Shown here: positions 34,560 to 46,908 of the stretch, piece after piece | Position numbering within the stretch: the first letter of the stretch is position 1 | How the letters are laid out: each line of letters starts with the position of its first letter | Assembly: GCF_040115645.1 (NCBI RefSeq) | Contig: NC_089553.1 | Location: 4,712,001 to 4,776,000, forward strand | Length of the DNA stretch: 64,000 nucleotides | Direction of reading: 5' to 3' | Source of the DNA: Euwallacea fornicatus | Lineage: Eukaryota; Arthropoda; Insecta; Coleoptera; Curculionidae | Translations under genes and position numbers: made by a program | Notes under the pieces: model-generated | Seen by the model: only the letters and a program-made list of their open reading frames with translations | Told to the model about the DNA's origin: nothing | Database searches by the model: none

Positions 34560-37137
34560 TGTTTCGTGATTGCCTCTATTTGTTGTTTATCGTTCTAAGC
34601 GTGACGATCAAACTATATTTGAACAACATGTAAAAAAAACTAATTTGACGGCAAATGGGCATTTTGCTTTGGTCTGCGTTGTAACGTACAGGACCGGTGA
34701 AAAAAGCGGCCCAAGTGTAATACGGCACTAGTGGATTGGGGCGCGTACCCGTTAAATTAGTGAACACCCGCAGGCCCTGAAGATTTTGAATTTGGTATCG
34801 GAATCGGTGACTATAAATAATGTACTCAAGGTTCACAGCATATCCTTATGTTAATCAAATTATACCAAGTGAGTTTATTACCGGTTAAATATTATTCCTG
34901 TTGCGTACAGTAAACGCAGGTCAATATTTGGCGAAACAGATTCCAATCGCCGTGAAAACATTTTTCACGTCCTTTTGCGGATTTGAACAGGTAAAGATTA
35001 GCTGCTTAAACTCATAAACGGGTACCACGAGGTTACTGATCGGACCCAATACAATTTATTTCATTTGATTGTTTAGCAGATGAAAAGAAATTATCACTCG
35101 CGTCTCGGTACTGCTGCCCCTTTAGTCGGAAAAGGCGTATCTACACAGGGTGATAGGGAAATAATTTTCGAACGTTTAACCATTAATTAAGGATGTCAGT
35201 GCGAACGAAGAAGTTCCCCGCAACAGGGGTCCAAACGCTAACAGTTCGCAAAGGAAAAAATTTCAAAGTTGGCAAACCGAAAAGGTGTGAAAAGCCTAAA
35301 ATTTTCGTAAAATGTTCAAAAACCAAAGTTATTTCCTCAACCCCCTGTACTTGGCCGTTTTGAACTGAAGGGGGTACGCCCGGGCTTGTGTGAGTATCTG
35401 GCCGCTTACTAGGAAATGAATAATAATAAAAAAATTTAACTAGAAGCGAATCGTAAAGAAATTATCTCAGTTAGTATGGTGTGCCCTTTAAAGCGATCGC
35501 GGCGGAGTTCTACAGGGTGGCCCCGAAACGACTGTACAACTCCTAACCAAAAATTTCTCAACCGTAAATAAGGCGTTCTGGATAAATTTACCTGTATCCA
35601 ATGTCGCTTCGAGTTTCCTTAAAAACTCTCAAATCAATACCGCTTTTTCCAACTGAGAGTTACCACATAAACTGGCGTGTTTTGAACTGAACGGGATCCG
35701 TTTTTAATTCATGGAACTAACAAAAATGATGTAAAATCGTAAAAACTGTTGAAATTCTTCGAGGAAAAATGTGAATCTTTGCTACCCTGCACATCGAAAA
35801 TGGCGCATTTTCGACGACGGGTTTATTGGAATTTTTCAATCGCGTATTTTGCAGGGAACTGTTGCCCCCCGAAATGTCTCCATGGTGGTGCGTTTGCACC
35901 CCATTGATTCGACGTTTTTGTGTTCCACTTCAAGTTAATTTGCTAATAATAAAAAATAAGGTAAAATTAAAGAATATATGACACGTAAAACATAAAAAGG
36001 AACCAAATATTTCGATTTTTTTCCATGTCCCAAGATATTCAGGATTTTTGGAGGATTCGATTTGCAGGTGTTATCTGCACGTTAAATCATGTACGCAGGC
36101 CCCAATTGGGCCCCCGAATTTGTTACGCCACGTAGTTTAACATGCGTCGCATGTGCACGACAAAAGATTACAATAAATCTACATCAAACAAAAATTCGGC
36201 GTTGGTATACCTATACATTTCACCTTAGGAGCTGTTTAAACGCAAATACCTAGTAAATCCATCTAGCACTCCTACTTACCCATTTATTCCATAGGTTTCC
36301 ACTGCTTATGCTTCCAATCTATATTGGAATATTTGCACACTGATTAGTTATGGGTAAGACCCGTACCACTAAACCCACAATCGAAGTAAATCTTCCGTAG
36401 AAACTGCGACTTGAACTGACCGCGTCCGTTTACACGATGTAGATGACGCTCAACAATGATACATTTACGAATTCCTATGTGACCAACATGTAAAGCAGAA
36501 GCTCGATCATCAGTTGCCGAAGAATACATTATCCTTATTTCGTCCTGACAACCATTGAACGTGTGCGTTATTATTAATACAAATTTTCCCGATTAAATTG
36601 TAGCATTACGCACTGTTATCCAAAAACTTTTAAATTTTAATGACCAAAAAATTAGAATCTAGATATAACGTACCAATATTAGTCCAGAAACTATAAATAC
36701 GGTTCAGCATGAATTTATCCCACGTATGGAATTCTGCTAGGCACGGGACGGACTTCAATTTGAACATTTAATTTAGTAAATGCTTTTTGTAATTGCAAGT
36801 TACATGTACATCCTCTATGATAACGAGTGATGGGAACCTGTAATAGGGATCCTTTCCCATGAAACAGCAAACCAAGTATTTCCTTGAAATGTGCAGAGAC
36901 AGCAACCTATCTATATAAATTGTTACAATAACTAGATAGGGGAGCTTCTTATGTTTTAAACGTAGAATAGAGTAGTCTTGTGCATTGTGCTTCGCGTTTT
37001 TTTAAAAATCTCCCTTTCCTGGACGAAAACCTAATTTGCATATTGAGCATTATATTTCGTGAAAATCTGTTACTAGTTGCTGTAATCATTGCCTTGGTTA
37101 TTGACATGTTCAAAAGTTTTTCCTATAACTATTGAGT
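34560..37137. other. Intergenic with scattered transposon ends, no gene seen
   Basis: ACAGGGTG strings at 35152 and 35515 and CCCCCTGTACT at 35345 suggest at least two short non-autonomous elements around 35150-35350 and from 35514 on. No coding frame is supported. Confidence 0.45.
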
Positions 37138-38428
37138 TTTTTTTGTTATTTTGTTCCTTTAATATTTTTTTCCTTCTTCTTTGTGTCTTCTCTTTTTTTT
37201 GTTATTTTGTTTCTTTAATATTTTTTTCCTTCTTTTTTTTTTCTTCACTTTTTCTTATTTTTTGTTCCTTCTTTTTTGTGTCTTTTCTCTTTTTTGTTAT
37301 TTTGTTTCTTTAATATTTTTTTCCTTCTTTTTTTTGTCTTCACTTTTTTTTTTTGTTCCTTCTTCTTTGTGTCTTCTCTTTTTTTTGTTATTTTGTTTCT
37401 TTAATATTTTTTTCTTTCTCTTTTTTTTCTTCACTTTTTTTTATTTTTTGTTCCTTCTTCTTTGTGTCTTCTCTTTTTTTTGTTATTTTGTTTCTTTAAT
37501 ATTTTTTTCTTTCTCTTTTTTTTTCTTCACTTTTTTTTATTTTTTGTTCCTTCTTCTTTGTGTCTTCTCTTTTTTTTTGTTATTTTGTTTCTTTAATATT
37601 TTTTTCCTTCTTTTTTTTTTCTTCACTTTTTTTTATTTTTTGTTCCTTCTTTTTTGTGTCTTCTCTTTTTTTTATTTTTTGTTCCTTCTTTTTTGTGTCT
37701 TTTCTCTTTTTTGTTATTTTGTTTCTTTAATATTTTTTTCCTTCTTTTTTTTGTCTTCACTTTTTTTTATTTTTTGTTCCTTCTTCTTTGTGTCTTCTCT
37801 TTTTTTTGTTATTTTGTTTCTTTAATATTTTTTTCCTTCTCTTTTTTTTCTTCACTTTTTTTAATTTTTTGTTCCTTCTTCTTTGTGTCTTCTCTTTTTT
37901 TTGTTATTTTGTTTCTTTAATATTTTTTTCTTTCTCTTTTTTTTCTTCACTTTTTTTTATTTTTTGTTCCTTCTTCTTTGTGTCTTCTCTTTTTTTTGTT
38001 ATTTTGTTTCTTTAATATTTTTTTCTTTCTCTTTTTTTTCTTCACTTTTTTTTATTTTTTGTTCCTTCTTCTTTGTGTCTTCTCTTTTTTTTGTTATTTT
38101 GTTTCTTTAATATTTTTTTCTTTCTTTTTTTTTTCTTCACTTTTTTTTATTTTTTGTTCCTTCTTTTTTGTGTCTTTTCTCTTTTTTGTTATTTTGTTTC
38201 TTTAATATTTTTTTCCTTCTTTTTTTTTTTCTTCACTTTTTTTTTATTTTTTGTTCCTTCTTTTTTGTGTCTTCTCTTTTTTTTGTTATTTTGTTTCTTT
38301 TATATTTTTTTCGTTCTCTTTTTTTTTCTTCACTTTTTTTTATTTTTTGTTCCTTCTTTTTTGTGTCTTCTCTCTTTTTTGTTATTTTGTTTCCTTAATA
38401 TTTTTTTCCTTCTTTTTTCATTTTTTTG
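37138..38428. repeat. Polypyrimidine minisatellite, 95-bp unit, about 14 copies
   Basis: The unit begins GTTATTTTGTTTCTTTAATA, passes through T-runs, TTCTTCACTTTT and GTTCCTTCTTCTTTGTGTCT, and restarts. Unit starts fall near 37144, 37200, 37295, 37387, 37481, 37580, 37713, 37808, 37903, 37998, 38093, 38187, 38284 and 38381. Six central spacings are exactly or nearly 95 bp. One is 133 bp because an inner segment is repeated, and the first is a 56-bp truncated unit. The plus strand is almost pure T with some C and G; purines other than scattered A and G are rare. Long phenylalanine-rich frames across it are artefacts. Confidence 0.95.
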
Positions 38429-38518
38429 GATTCAATAATGCGCTACTACTTTGAACAAATTCAAGAATTTAGGTATGTCGTAAAACGTAAATTAATAATT
38501 GGAACAATATAAATCTAA

Positions 38519-38525
38519 TTTTATT
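38519..38525 (-). terminator. Poly(A) signal of wolframin
   Basis: The plus strand reads TTTTATTAT here, giving AATAAAA on the minus strand about 130 nt beyond the wolframin stop, and about 90 bp before the minisatellite. Confidence 0.5.
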
Positions 38526-38651
38526 ATAATATTTTAATGAAATAAACAGCAATTGCACAGACATTGTCACTCATTAAAAAAAAGTAATAAAAATTCTTAA
38601 AAAACTTTAAATAGACTAGATTATATTACGGTTACTTCAAATCTAACAAAC

Positions 38652-41600
38652 TCACTTAAATACTAGCACAGGGTTAAACACAACATTCAGAACAAACTTG
38701 AACTTTTGAACAATTCTATCAAATTGAAAGCTTAATAATTTACCTTCTTCCACTTTAACTGAAGTTAAATCACGAACCTTACATGACATACACCCAATTT
38801 CGCTAACTTTTATGTAGGTGCTCAAAGACCCTAATATGCCTTTGCTCCCCTGCTGCAGGTTATTAATCAGGGTTCCTTTAAACCACACGAGATCCTCCGA
38901 TTTAAGTGCGAAAGTAAAATTCTTAAATTCATCTGGGAGCAACAAGTGGACTTCTGGAGACAGTCGCCAGAATAACGAAGGCATTTTTATGGAAACTTCA
39001 AATGAATGCGAATTGTAGTTTTTCAACGAACAAATATTATTAGAAAATTGTTGCAAAATTAGACAGTCACTGATCTCACTCGGATCATCTTGATCACAAG
39101 ATCCTTGCATCTCTCCGAAAAAACAATAACAGTATTTAGTAATCCACTTAGGAAACTTGTCTAAAAATGTCTTCATCCAATTTGAAATTGAAACTAACTC
39201 TACCTTGCTTACAATGCCTTCCCAAAAAACTTGGCTATTCTCCAACTCTGCACATCTGCTCTGCGCTAATGCAGCATTTTCCGTATTCTCCCACACCCTC
39301 TGATGGCACAACCTTTGAAACGAATCCCATTCTAACGGTTTTGATTCAACCTCCAAGGCAAAACCATTCAAAACGAGGCTGCTTGAGCGACCATGAGAAC
39401 TTATTAATGCAATGAAGGCAACTAACATGAGGACTACTTGAACAGCAGCTGTATAATGAGCATATCTAGTTTTGGCGCACATGAAACACACTGCAAGGCA
39501 AATGCTGACCAAGAAAAGAAACAAAGCTACGGTATAAATGATATTGGAAGTTACAATCCATTGAGTGAGGGCCGCAACTGGGACGATTACCGAGGTTAGA
39601 CCAACAAGTGGTAGGAATAAAACTGAACCTGCTAGAGCCAAAGTGGCTCTGAACAGACCGTACGTAGTGGCATTATGGGAACATAAAGCAAAATATTGCA
39701 GCCAGCTGAGGGTAACTAGGTGAGGTAAGACATTCTTATATGAACCTCTCCACTTTTCCTTCCGTGCCATTTGGATTAATATCAAAGGTATCAAGGCCGA
39801 AAGCACCATACGAAAGCTAATGCAGAATTCAATACCGTTGCCAACGATGTAGCTCGGGAATGAGGGAAACTTCAATTCCAAATACCTCCAACCTTTGGAT
39901 ACTATAGGATCCGTATCGTATGGATATCTAGTAAGAACGTTAACAGCGAAACTGAGTAAAGCTAAGGAATCGATAATCGTCTTCGATCGACGTCTTGGCA
40001 TGAAGCCAAACAAAGTGACAAACATGAGGCAGCAGGACAAAACTGTAAATTCAGATTCTAACTTCAGGGGCGTAATCGAATACATGAAATAGTGCAGAAG
40101 CAGTGCGAAGAAAAACCATGCATATTGTTTCGTGTGGTTTAAAATGAATTGAAGCTCAAAACTGTATTCATTCAAGTCTCCGTTCGAGTAGCAAATAAAC
40201 AACCCTCTCCACAAGCGGAAGTCGTGCAATTCTCTTTGAGTTTGCAGCAATTGCAAAGTAGAAACCACCATAATAACGAATGAGAAATAAAACAGTACTG
40301 TAGGTAGAAAGGAGGCTAAATTCTTAAAACTAACTGCAGAATAAATTAGGAACAACGCTAACAACTGCACATCACTCTTAGCTAGTGGTAGTGGAATCGA
40401 TTTCCGGCCCAAATATTGAATTAATTTTAAATAGAGAATTTTCACGGTTAAAATAGGATGGAGAATAGACCGATACACAAAAGGTATGTGGTCTAGGGCC
40501 CTCACATCGGGCTCGCTTAAACACAGAGCGTTATTCACTGTTGGTAAGAGGCCATGTGAAAAGCTAACTGCGGCCGAAACTAACGAATCCTCAGTCAATT
40601 TTTCGTTATGAGAATCAGAACGTTGAGACCAGTCAATTTCATCATCTTCAGATTCTGAAGAGGCATCAAAATGGTTAATAAGATCTGTGTTAAAATCTCC
40701 GTCAGAAGAATATTGCAAATCATCGTGATCCGTTGATTTAGATAAACAACTATCGATGCGATCGATGGCGAGGATTTTCTTCTGGAGCTGATTGGACGTA
40801 ATGAAGTCGCCTCCATTGGAAAGACTGAAATGATATTTAATTTGCCAAAAAACTAGATATATAAACAAGTCTGTTCTACCTTGCAAAAACTTCCTTAGCA
40901 GCTTTTCGAACAATTTTTTCGTCCTGTGTCATGGAAATGCATGACTTTACATCAATGTAGTTATGTTCACTAATCCCCCTTCCAGTTTTCAAGCAGGTCT
41001 TCAACAAATCAGTTGCTTCTAGATGCCCTTGTTCTGATGCTTTTAGTAGCCAATAAACTCCCAGACGATCATTTTCTTTTTGGTCAGGTTTAAACTCTAA
41101 AAAATGTGTTAATGGTGATTAATGTAAATACCCAGATATATAGGAGAATTTTATATCTCACCACATTCTCCTTCTAGTAGCTGCTTTGCAAGAACCACTT
41201 GTGATGCCGGACAACCATCTGATGCCATTTGACTTCTCAAGCGTTTGAGAGACCCTCTTTGACCTAAAAACCGCCCTGAATTTTTAATACTTTCCAAAAT
41301 AGTAATTTTAGGTGGTGGCACTTGACACCATCCTGTAAATTTTGCTTGCACCCCAAAATGTGGTCAAACTAATTTGTGGAAAGTTAAAGAAGAAGCTTCA
41401 ATAATCACCATAAAATTAGAAAATGAATGACACATGTTCATTTTTGATGGAAGACAGTGAATTTCTTTTGGTACTTCACTTTGACCATTTGTTATTTTTC
41501 CTTTGTTCTAGTAAATTATGGGTTTGTAATGTGTGTAATCTATATGACATTCATGTTTTTTCCTAACACGCAGGCACTTCACACTAAAAGTTGCAAGAAA

Positions 41601-41988
41601 TGTATATGACAATGGAAAGTATTTGAGCAACACTAAAAATTTCACAAATTTATATATATATATGACTTTGGTGGCCATTGTGGCTCATCTGTGCTCCAGA
41701 GATCAATGACCCCATATGTGACCCAAACATTTTGCGTCATTTAAATTGTGTTGGTTTCCGTCAAAGACCACAACTAGACCCAAAATAATACTTAGGGGAC
41801 TACATTAACCCATCATGGACACTATAACAAATGGAGGTTGTTAAAAGTGATGGGCTGCTAATGATTCACTTTACACATTAAATGGCTTTGAGTTGTTTTA
41901 CCCTACAATTCGCTCACTTACCATCTATAGGTGGAGGAATGGGCCACTTCTTTCTCTCAGATAATTTCTTTGGAATAACTCCGGCCAT
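38652..41988 (-). CDS. wfs1: Wolframin (ER membrane protein)
   Basis: Four minus-strand exons, 41922-41988, 41162-41332, 40880-41096 and 38652-40824, join in phase to 875 residues; human WFS1 has 890. Before the membrane region lie Sel1-like repeats, with NDRLGVYWLLKASEQGHLEA and GRGISEHNYIDVKSC. KAAKEVFASLSNGGDFITSN then runs across the exon 3/4 join, a hallmark of the family. The large last exon holds an acidic serine-rich linker, about ten hydrophobic segments, and the cysteine-containing luminal C-terminus ending LNVVFNPVLVFK. Wolframin acts in the ER membrane in calcium balance, the unfolded-protein response and vesicle cargo export. The 55-nt third intron has no in-frame stop, so a naive frame reads through it from 40913. 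The gene is divergent from ERG28, with 740 bp between start codons. Confidence 0.95.
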
Positions 41989-42728
41989 TGCTATTCTATT
42001 TAATTACTGTAGAACCATTGGTTAGTGAAACAAAAACAATCAGGCTAATGACTTTTTATTATTATTGAAATTACAACACCCCCAACCCAACAACTCCCTC
42101 AGGAAATCTTACTGGGATCTTCTCTCTATGGAAGGAACAAGCTCATTTATTTCCATGTTAATCACAAGATTTATTATTAGTAATTAGATCTATTAGTTCC
42201 TTTAGATAGTTTATGACTTTTTTTGTTATTTCCCTATTTTGTAGGAACAAATTTTGGGTTGAAAATGATTTAAACAGAGGTTGTGATCATCAAAACATTC
42301 AAAACATGATTGTTTTTGGGTGAATTTGAAATGCTACAGACCACGTCAAAACTAAACCAAATGTCAAAATTTTGAGGTTATGTTTTCTGTTTACATTTTT
42401 TTTTTTATCAATTTCAAATGAATAATTTTGTAATTTTAATTCGAATTTATGATGATTAATCACAGTTGAAAGAATTTAGATGAAATTAATGAAATGCTCT
42501 TGTGCTTTGGGCCTTTTCTGACCAAAAGGTTTCGTCAAAAACAGTCTCACCTCTGGGCTCTTCGCCCCTTAGGTATGGAATCCTAACATCACATGTTAAC
42601 TGAATTGATTGTAAATATCAATAATACACCTATTTCTGTAGAATATACCCACTTTTTGCTCACATGCTCCTGATTAATCAATTAAACACCCAAAAAGAGG
42701 CAGCCAAAGTCAAGTAAAAATTCATACA
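41989..42728. promoter_or_regulatory. Divergent promoter region wolframin / ERG28
   Basis: 740 bp lie between two outward-pointing start codons. The sequence is AT-rich and no TATA box at convincing spacing was assigned. Confidence 0.4.
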
Positions 42729-43226
42729 ATGGAAATGGAAAGTAAAATCCTTTATGCCTTCAGAGGCTGGATAGGTTTTGTAGCTTTCATGGATTTAGGA
42801 ATAACTGCAAAAAGCTTCATTGAAAAACGCTCTTTTCTTACCAAAGACCTAATAGATTACAACGATGAAGAGTACACTACATCTCGGATACTAGGAATGT
42901 TCTCCTTGTTAAAGGCACTAGTCCTGATTTATAGTACACTGTATATTCACTACAAGCCTGTAGTGGAACTTGGAAGATGGTCACTTGCAGTTACAATCTT
43001 CCTTTATTTGAGTGAAACAGTGTATTTCCATGCATCTTCTTTGAATCCAACTGTGATATTTCCATGTGTTTTAAATATTGTTACACTGATTGCAATGTTT
43101 TATCTGCCAAATAAGTTGGATATTTGGAGATTGGGAGGATTAAATGATGATGAGAATATTCAGTTATTCAAGCAAGCTGGGGCTATAAAACGCCGAAAAC
43201 ATGCTAAGAGAAGAGAACTTTTTTAA
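42729..43226 (+). CDS. Erg28: ERG28-like ER membrane protein
   Basis: A single-exon frame of 165 residues starting MEMESKILYAFRGWIGF. Four hydrophobic segments are visible. Family-type strings are RGWIGFVAFMDLGITAKSF, SRILGMFSLLKALVLIYS, ELGRWSLAVTIFLYLSETVY and IVTLIAMFYL, followed by a basic tail, KRRKHAKRREL. In yeast Erg28 is a scaffold that tethers the C-4 demethylation enzymes in the ER membrane; human ERG28 has about 140 residues. Insects do not make sterols de novo, so the partner set here must differ. An AATAAA follows at 43482-43487. The first ATG in frame is used; the next, two codons later, is equally possible. Confidence 0.85.
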   Translation: MEMESKILYAFRGWIGFVAFMDLGITAKSFIEKRSFLTKDLIDYNDEEYTTSRILGMFSLLKALVLIYSTLYIHYKPVVELGRWSLAVTIFLYLSETVYFHASSLNPTVIFPCVLNIVTLIAMFYLPNKLDIWRLGGLNDDENIQLFKQAGAIKRRKHAKRRELF

Positions 43227-43227
43227 C

Positions 43228-44301
43228 AATGTTGGTTTTATACTCTTACCTTTCTGATTGTAATTTTTCTTTAGGAATTTGCCACTATTAACTATTATTA
43301 ATTAATACTATATCAACTAATGATCTCTAACATAGGGTATTATTTATTTAGATTTTTGTTAATATTGTAATGCTTTAACTTACATTCAGACACATAAGGT
43401 TTAAAGTTCTGTATTTTTATCGGTAAACTTGAATATAGATCGTCAACTTTCATTTAATGTTATTACTAAAACATGGTGTCTAATAAATACCGACTAGCAA
43501 TATTTACAGTAGCGTTTTTTACTGTATAGTTATTCATCATTAATTTTTGCTACTTCAAAACAATTTGTCCCTATTTATTTCAATATCTGCAGAATATCCC
43601 AAATTCCAATTGCAACTTTTTTGGTTTAACTGCATGTTCACATTGAAAAATAATCTTAATTTGCTATATAATTATTCCTAAAATACTTGGTTAATGAAAT
43701 ATCATGGTGCATCAAGTTTTGCCATAAGAATAGGTTGTAGGAACCAGTTTTAAAGAAAATTGTATTTCATACAAAACAATCTGAGTCAAAGCTTTTTTCA
43801 TCAAAATGAATGGCAGTGTAGCAATGTGTGAATATAGAGTAATTGACATCCATAAAAAACATTTTTTTTCTGTAACATTTATAAGTTGAAAAAAATTGAA
43901 ATTTCAAATTTCTCATAAAAAGCGTCATAATACTGTACCAATTTTATCTTTAAAATGAGTAGGTCTCACATTTAATAAAAACAAAATTCCAGACATTTGA
44001 CTTTTTCCTGATATATTTAAACATATTTGTAATTTTTGTAATTGTAAAGCAGTTCTTAAATAAGCATTAAATTACAAATTTAACTCTACATTAGTAAATT
44101 TTCTAACTCTTTAAATGATTAAAATGATGGTGATCAAAGGTCAGGCACCCTATATGTGTATGAATCAAATTGCTAAATAAAAATTTTTGTGAAAATTTAA
44201 TCAGATTTTCATTTTCGTATTTAACAACTCAACAAAACCTATAAGTCTCAAAATAATAATAATAATAATGAGTAATAAGTTATTTCAAATGCCTTAGTCT
44301 A
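43228..44301. other. 3' flanks, no gene seen
   Basis: AT-rich sequence between the convergent ends of ERG28 and the macrodomain gene. AATAAA lies at 43482-43487 for ERG28, and a short AAT-repeat near 44255. Nothing else is supported. Confidence 0.5.
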
Positions 44302-45239
44302 CTACTTATTAGGAAAGTAGGCTTGTAGAACTTGCTTGTATATTACTTGATCGATATCTAAAAATGTGCAAAACACAATTAGTTCAAATTTGTCCCCATG
44401 TTGTTCCAAAAATTTTCGAGCTGTGTAAATGGCAACATGTGATGCAGGTTCATTTGGATATCCATAAATGCCAGTAGATATGCAAGGAAATGCAATTGCC
44501 CTTAGATTATTCTTCATTGCAAGAGTAAGACTATTCAAGTAACAATTTTTTAATGCTTCTGGGTTTTCACCTCGAGGTCCAACAGTTTGAATTACATCTA
44601 TAAATAAATTAAATTGAATTCAGCCGAATGTGTGTATGTACTTTAGCATACACTTTGCAGGTAGCATATAACCCCCAGTAATCTTTGCATCACCAGTTTC
44701 ACAACCATTTAGAGTGTTACATTCTTCTTGCAAAAAGGGACCAGCAGCTCGATGTATAGCACCATCAACACCAGCCCCTCGTTTAAGATAATTATTAGAT
44801 GCATTTACAATTGCATCAATCTATGGTAGACAAAGTAGGATGTTTAGATGACAAGTTAGCATGAATAATAGTTGTTTTCGGCTGATTTTGGTTACTTTAC
44901 CTTGAGTCTAGTAATATCTTCTGAAAATATAGCAATTTTCTTAGCAAGGACATCGTTTTTTGAAGCATCAATTACGTTCCCTGGCAATGGGTTAACCGCT
45001 TTTGGTAAATCGCTTCCCTGTACACAATTCCAAGTTCTGATGTTTTGCCATTTAAACCAGTACTCGTCGTGTCTGGATTCGTACATTGACACATATTTTT
45101 CTTTTTCTGCTTCCCAACCCATTTTTTGCATGTGAATATCAGCAGTTAACAAAAATCGACTAGAAAATATTAAAAACCGGTTTAAAAATTTTCCCGGAAA
45201 ATTAGTTTCAACAGCTGGTAGAATAAATCGAAACATCAT
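44302..45239 (-). CDS. MacroD-type macrodomain mono-ADP-ribose hydrolase
   Basis: Three minus-strand exons, 44901-45239, 44652-44820 and 44302-44597, join in phase to 267 residues. The basic, hydrophobic N-terminus (MMFRFILPAVETNFPGKF) resembles a mitochondrial targeting peptide as in MACROD1; the in-frame frame upstream begins only with TTG. The macrodomain contains DAIVNASNNYL, the catalytic-loop block RGAGVDGAIHRAAGP, then TGDAKITGGYMLPAKYVIQT across the exon 2/3 join, and AIAFPCISTGIYGYPNEPA with the phosphate-binding loop. MacroD enzymes remove ADP-ribose from acidic residues and deacetylate O-acetyl-ADP-ribose. NAA(N) and GGGGVDG of vertebrates appear here as NASN and GAGVDG; the conserved Asp is kept. 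The gene is divergent from GTF2H2. Confidence 0.92.
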
Positions 45240-46908
45240 GGCGGCAATTAACGTCAAAAGTCAAAATAGCATAATCTGTGGTGTCCTGAATATAGTACAT
45301 ATATTAATAAGCTAATAATTGGAAATCTGGCAATATTGTGCAACAAAAAAGTAATCTCTTATCCAGGCTTTTTACAATACTTTTAACAAATCCTACCTTC
45401 ACATATATGAAAAAAATTGCTATGAAATATAACTCAGGAAATGCATGGTTGCCGACACATATACAACGATTTAATGTTCGGAAATGGTTTTGAATCTTTT
45501 GATTTTAATTTCAATTAACATTTGATATGGTATACAGGTTCCACTGGTTTAAGGGGAAAGATAGGGATTGTGTAAGACAGCAAAAGATCTCACAAGATTT
45601 AAGATGCCTCCGACAAAGATCAACGAGATGGGTTGAGGACTAGCGGATGAAATGGGCAGAGTTAGTTCGGGGGCAGTTTCCAGATCTCTCACAGTTTCAG
45701 AACTTTTGATGATATAAGTTCTAGTGATAGATTAACTTAATTTCGAATTTTTACCTAGTTATAATTTATTGTATATAAACTTTTCAAAAATGCCTTCACA
45801 CAAGGGAAAACAAGAGAGTTGTCTTAACAAATATATGTTTTACTTCCCAATCACGGTACTACTCACTACTACATACCTCTCGTATTGATTTTTCTCGTTT
45901 CTGAATGCGAGTCAAATACCACACGCTCCTTTTTTGGTAAACATCAACATGAAAGTAACATTTATCAAAACTATTAACTCCTTAATCTTAAGTCAATACA
46001 TATCAATCTCCTCTCGTGAAAAACAACGATACCAACAATATCAAACAATATTAAGAATAATTTCTAACATGTACGTTATTAATGAATATGATCAAAAATG
46101 GTTGTAAATTATTTAGGATCTTTTGATAGGTCTCAGATTGAACCGGCAACACTGACTCTTGTCTTACATCGAAATAAAATGATATCAAAAACTAAATAAA
46201 TTGACCAGTAAAGGTACAGTATGTAAGGAATTTCGATTTTAACGTACAGAGCTGTGTTTTCGTTTTTTTTTTATTTTTTTGCATTGCTGCTTTTTGTTTT
46301 GACATTTTTTTATTAATTCCATCGTCACAAAGGCAGCGAAAGCCATACTAACCTAAACATCAAAGTGGAGACGCCAGCTGTATTGACTCCTGTTATTTCG
46401 TTCTTGTCTTTGTCGGAGTCATATTAAATATGCTATCCTTCTCCGACTTACACAATTCCTATGTTTTCACTTCAATTGACGATACCTGTATATTATAAAA
46501 AATAAATATTATTAATGCATGTATAAACACAGGGTTTCCTAGCTTAAATGAAAGAAAGCAATTCAGATTTGATATACAAAGGATATGTAAACATGCGATG
46601 TTGCCTATCGTAATTCTACGACTGTTTTAATCTCGTTAGGATATATTAATTTTTGACATATGTCTTCTTTTCTTAACAATTTAAATTCAAGTTCACTCTT
46701 TTAATTAGGAGTTTTTAACATTTTCTAAGTTATTTTTTTGCTTTTCGGACATATTTTAAAATATAAAACGCTCGATCCTCTAAAAATCTAAAACAAATAT
46801 CACAAATATTAAGTTTAACTTAGTTTGGTTTTTATGAGGTTTTTGATTTAATACAATAACTTTGATTTTTTTGTATATTTCATAGAACTTCTACTAAAGT
46901 GTTCAAAA
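45240..46908. promoter_or_regulatory. Divergent promoter region MacroD / GTF2H2, interrupted by a MITE
   Basis: 1.67 kb separate the two start codons, of which 954 bp are a MITE (45535-46488). Without it the gap would be about 715 bp, similar to the other divergent pairs in the window (713 and 740 bp). Confidence 0.5.
45535..46488. mobile_element. 954-bp MITE with roughly 90-bp terminal inverted repeats
   Basis: The left end reads CAGGTTCCACTGGTTT and continues with ATAGGGATTGTGTAAG and CCTCCGACAAAG. The right end, read inward on the minus strand, is CAGGTATCGTCAATTG, then ATAGGAATTGTGTAAG and ACTCCGACAAAG. TA flanks both sides (45533-45534, 46489-46490). No transposase is encoded. A shorter, more decayed relative is at 60667-61081. 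Confidence 0.8.

Noticed and set aside
37181..38454. Several long phenylalanine/leucine-rich open frames (up to 214 codons)
   Set aside because: They are overlapping frames through the T-rich 95-bp minisatellite, restarting every unit; composition and periodicity explain them without coding.
40825..40913. Extended N-terminus of the large wolframin frame
   Set aside because: It reads through a 55-nt intron. Splicing to 40880-41096 restores the conserved FASLSNGGD string and the upstream Sel1-like exons.
45240..45257. Upstream extension of the MacroD frame
   Set aside because: It begins with TTG; tandem ATGs at 45239 and 45236 give a targeting-peptide-like start.
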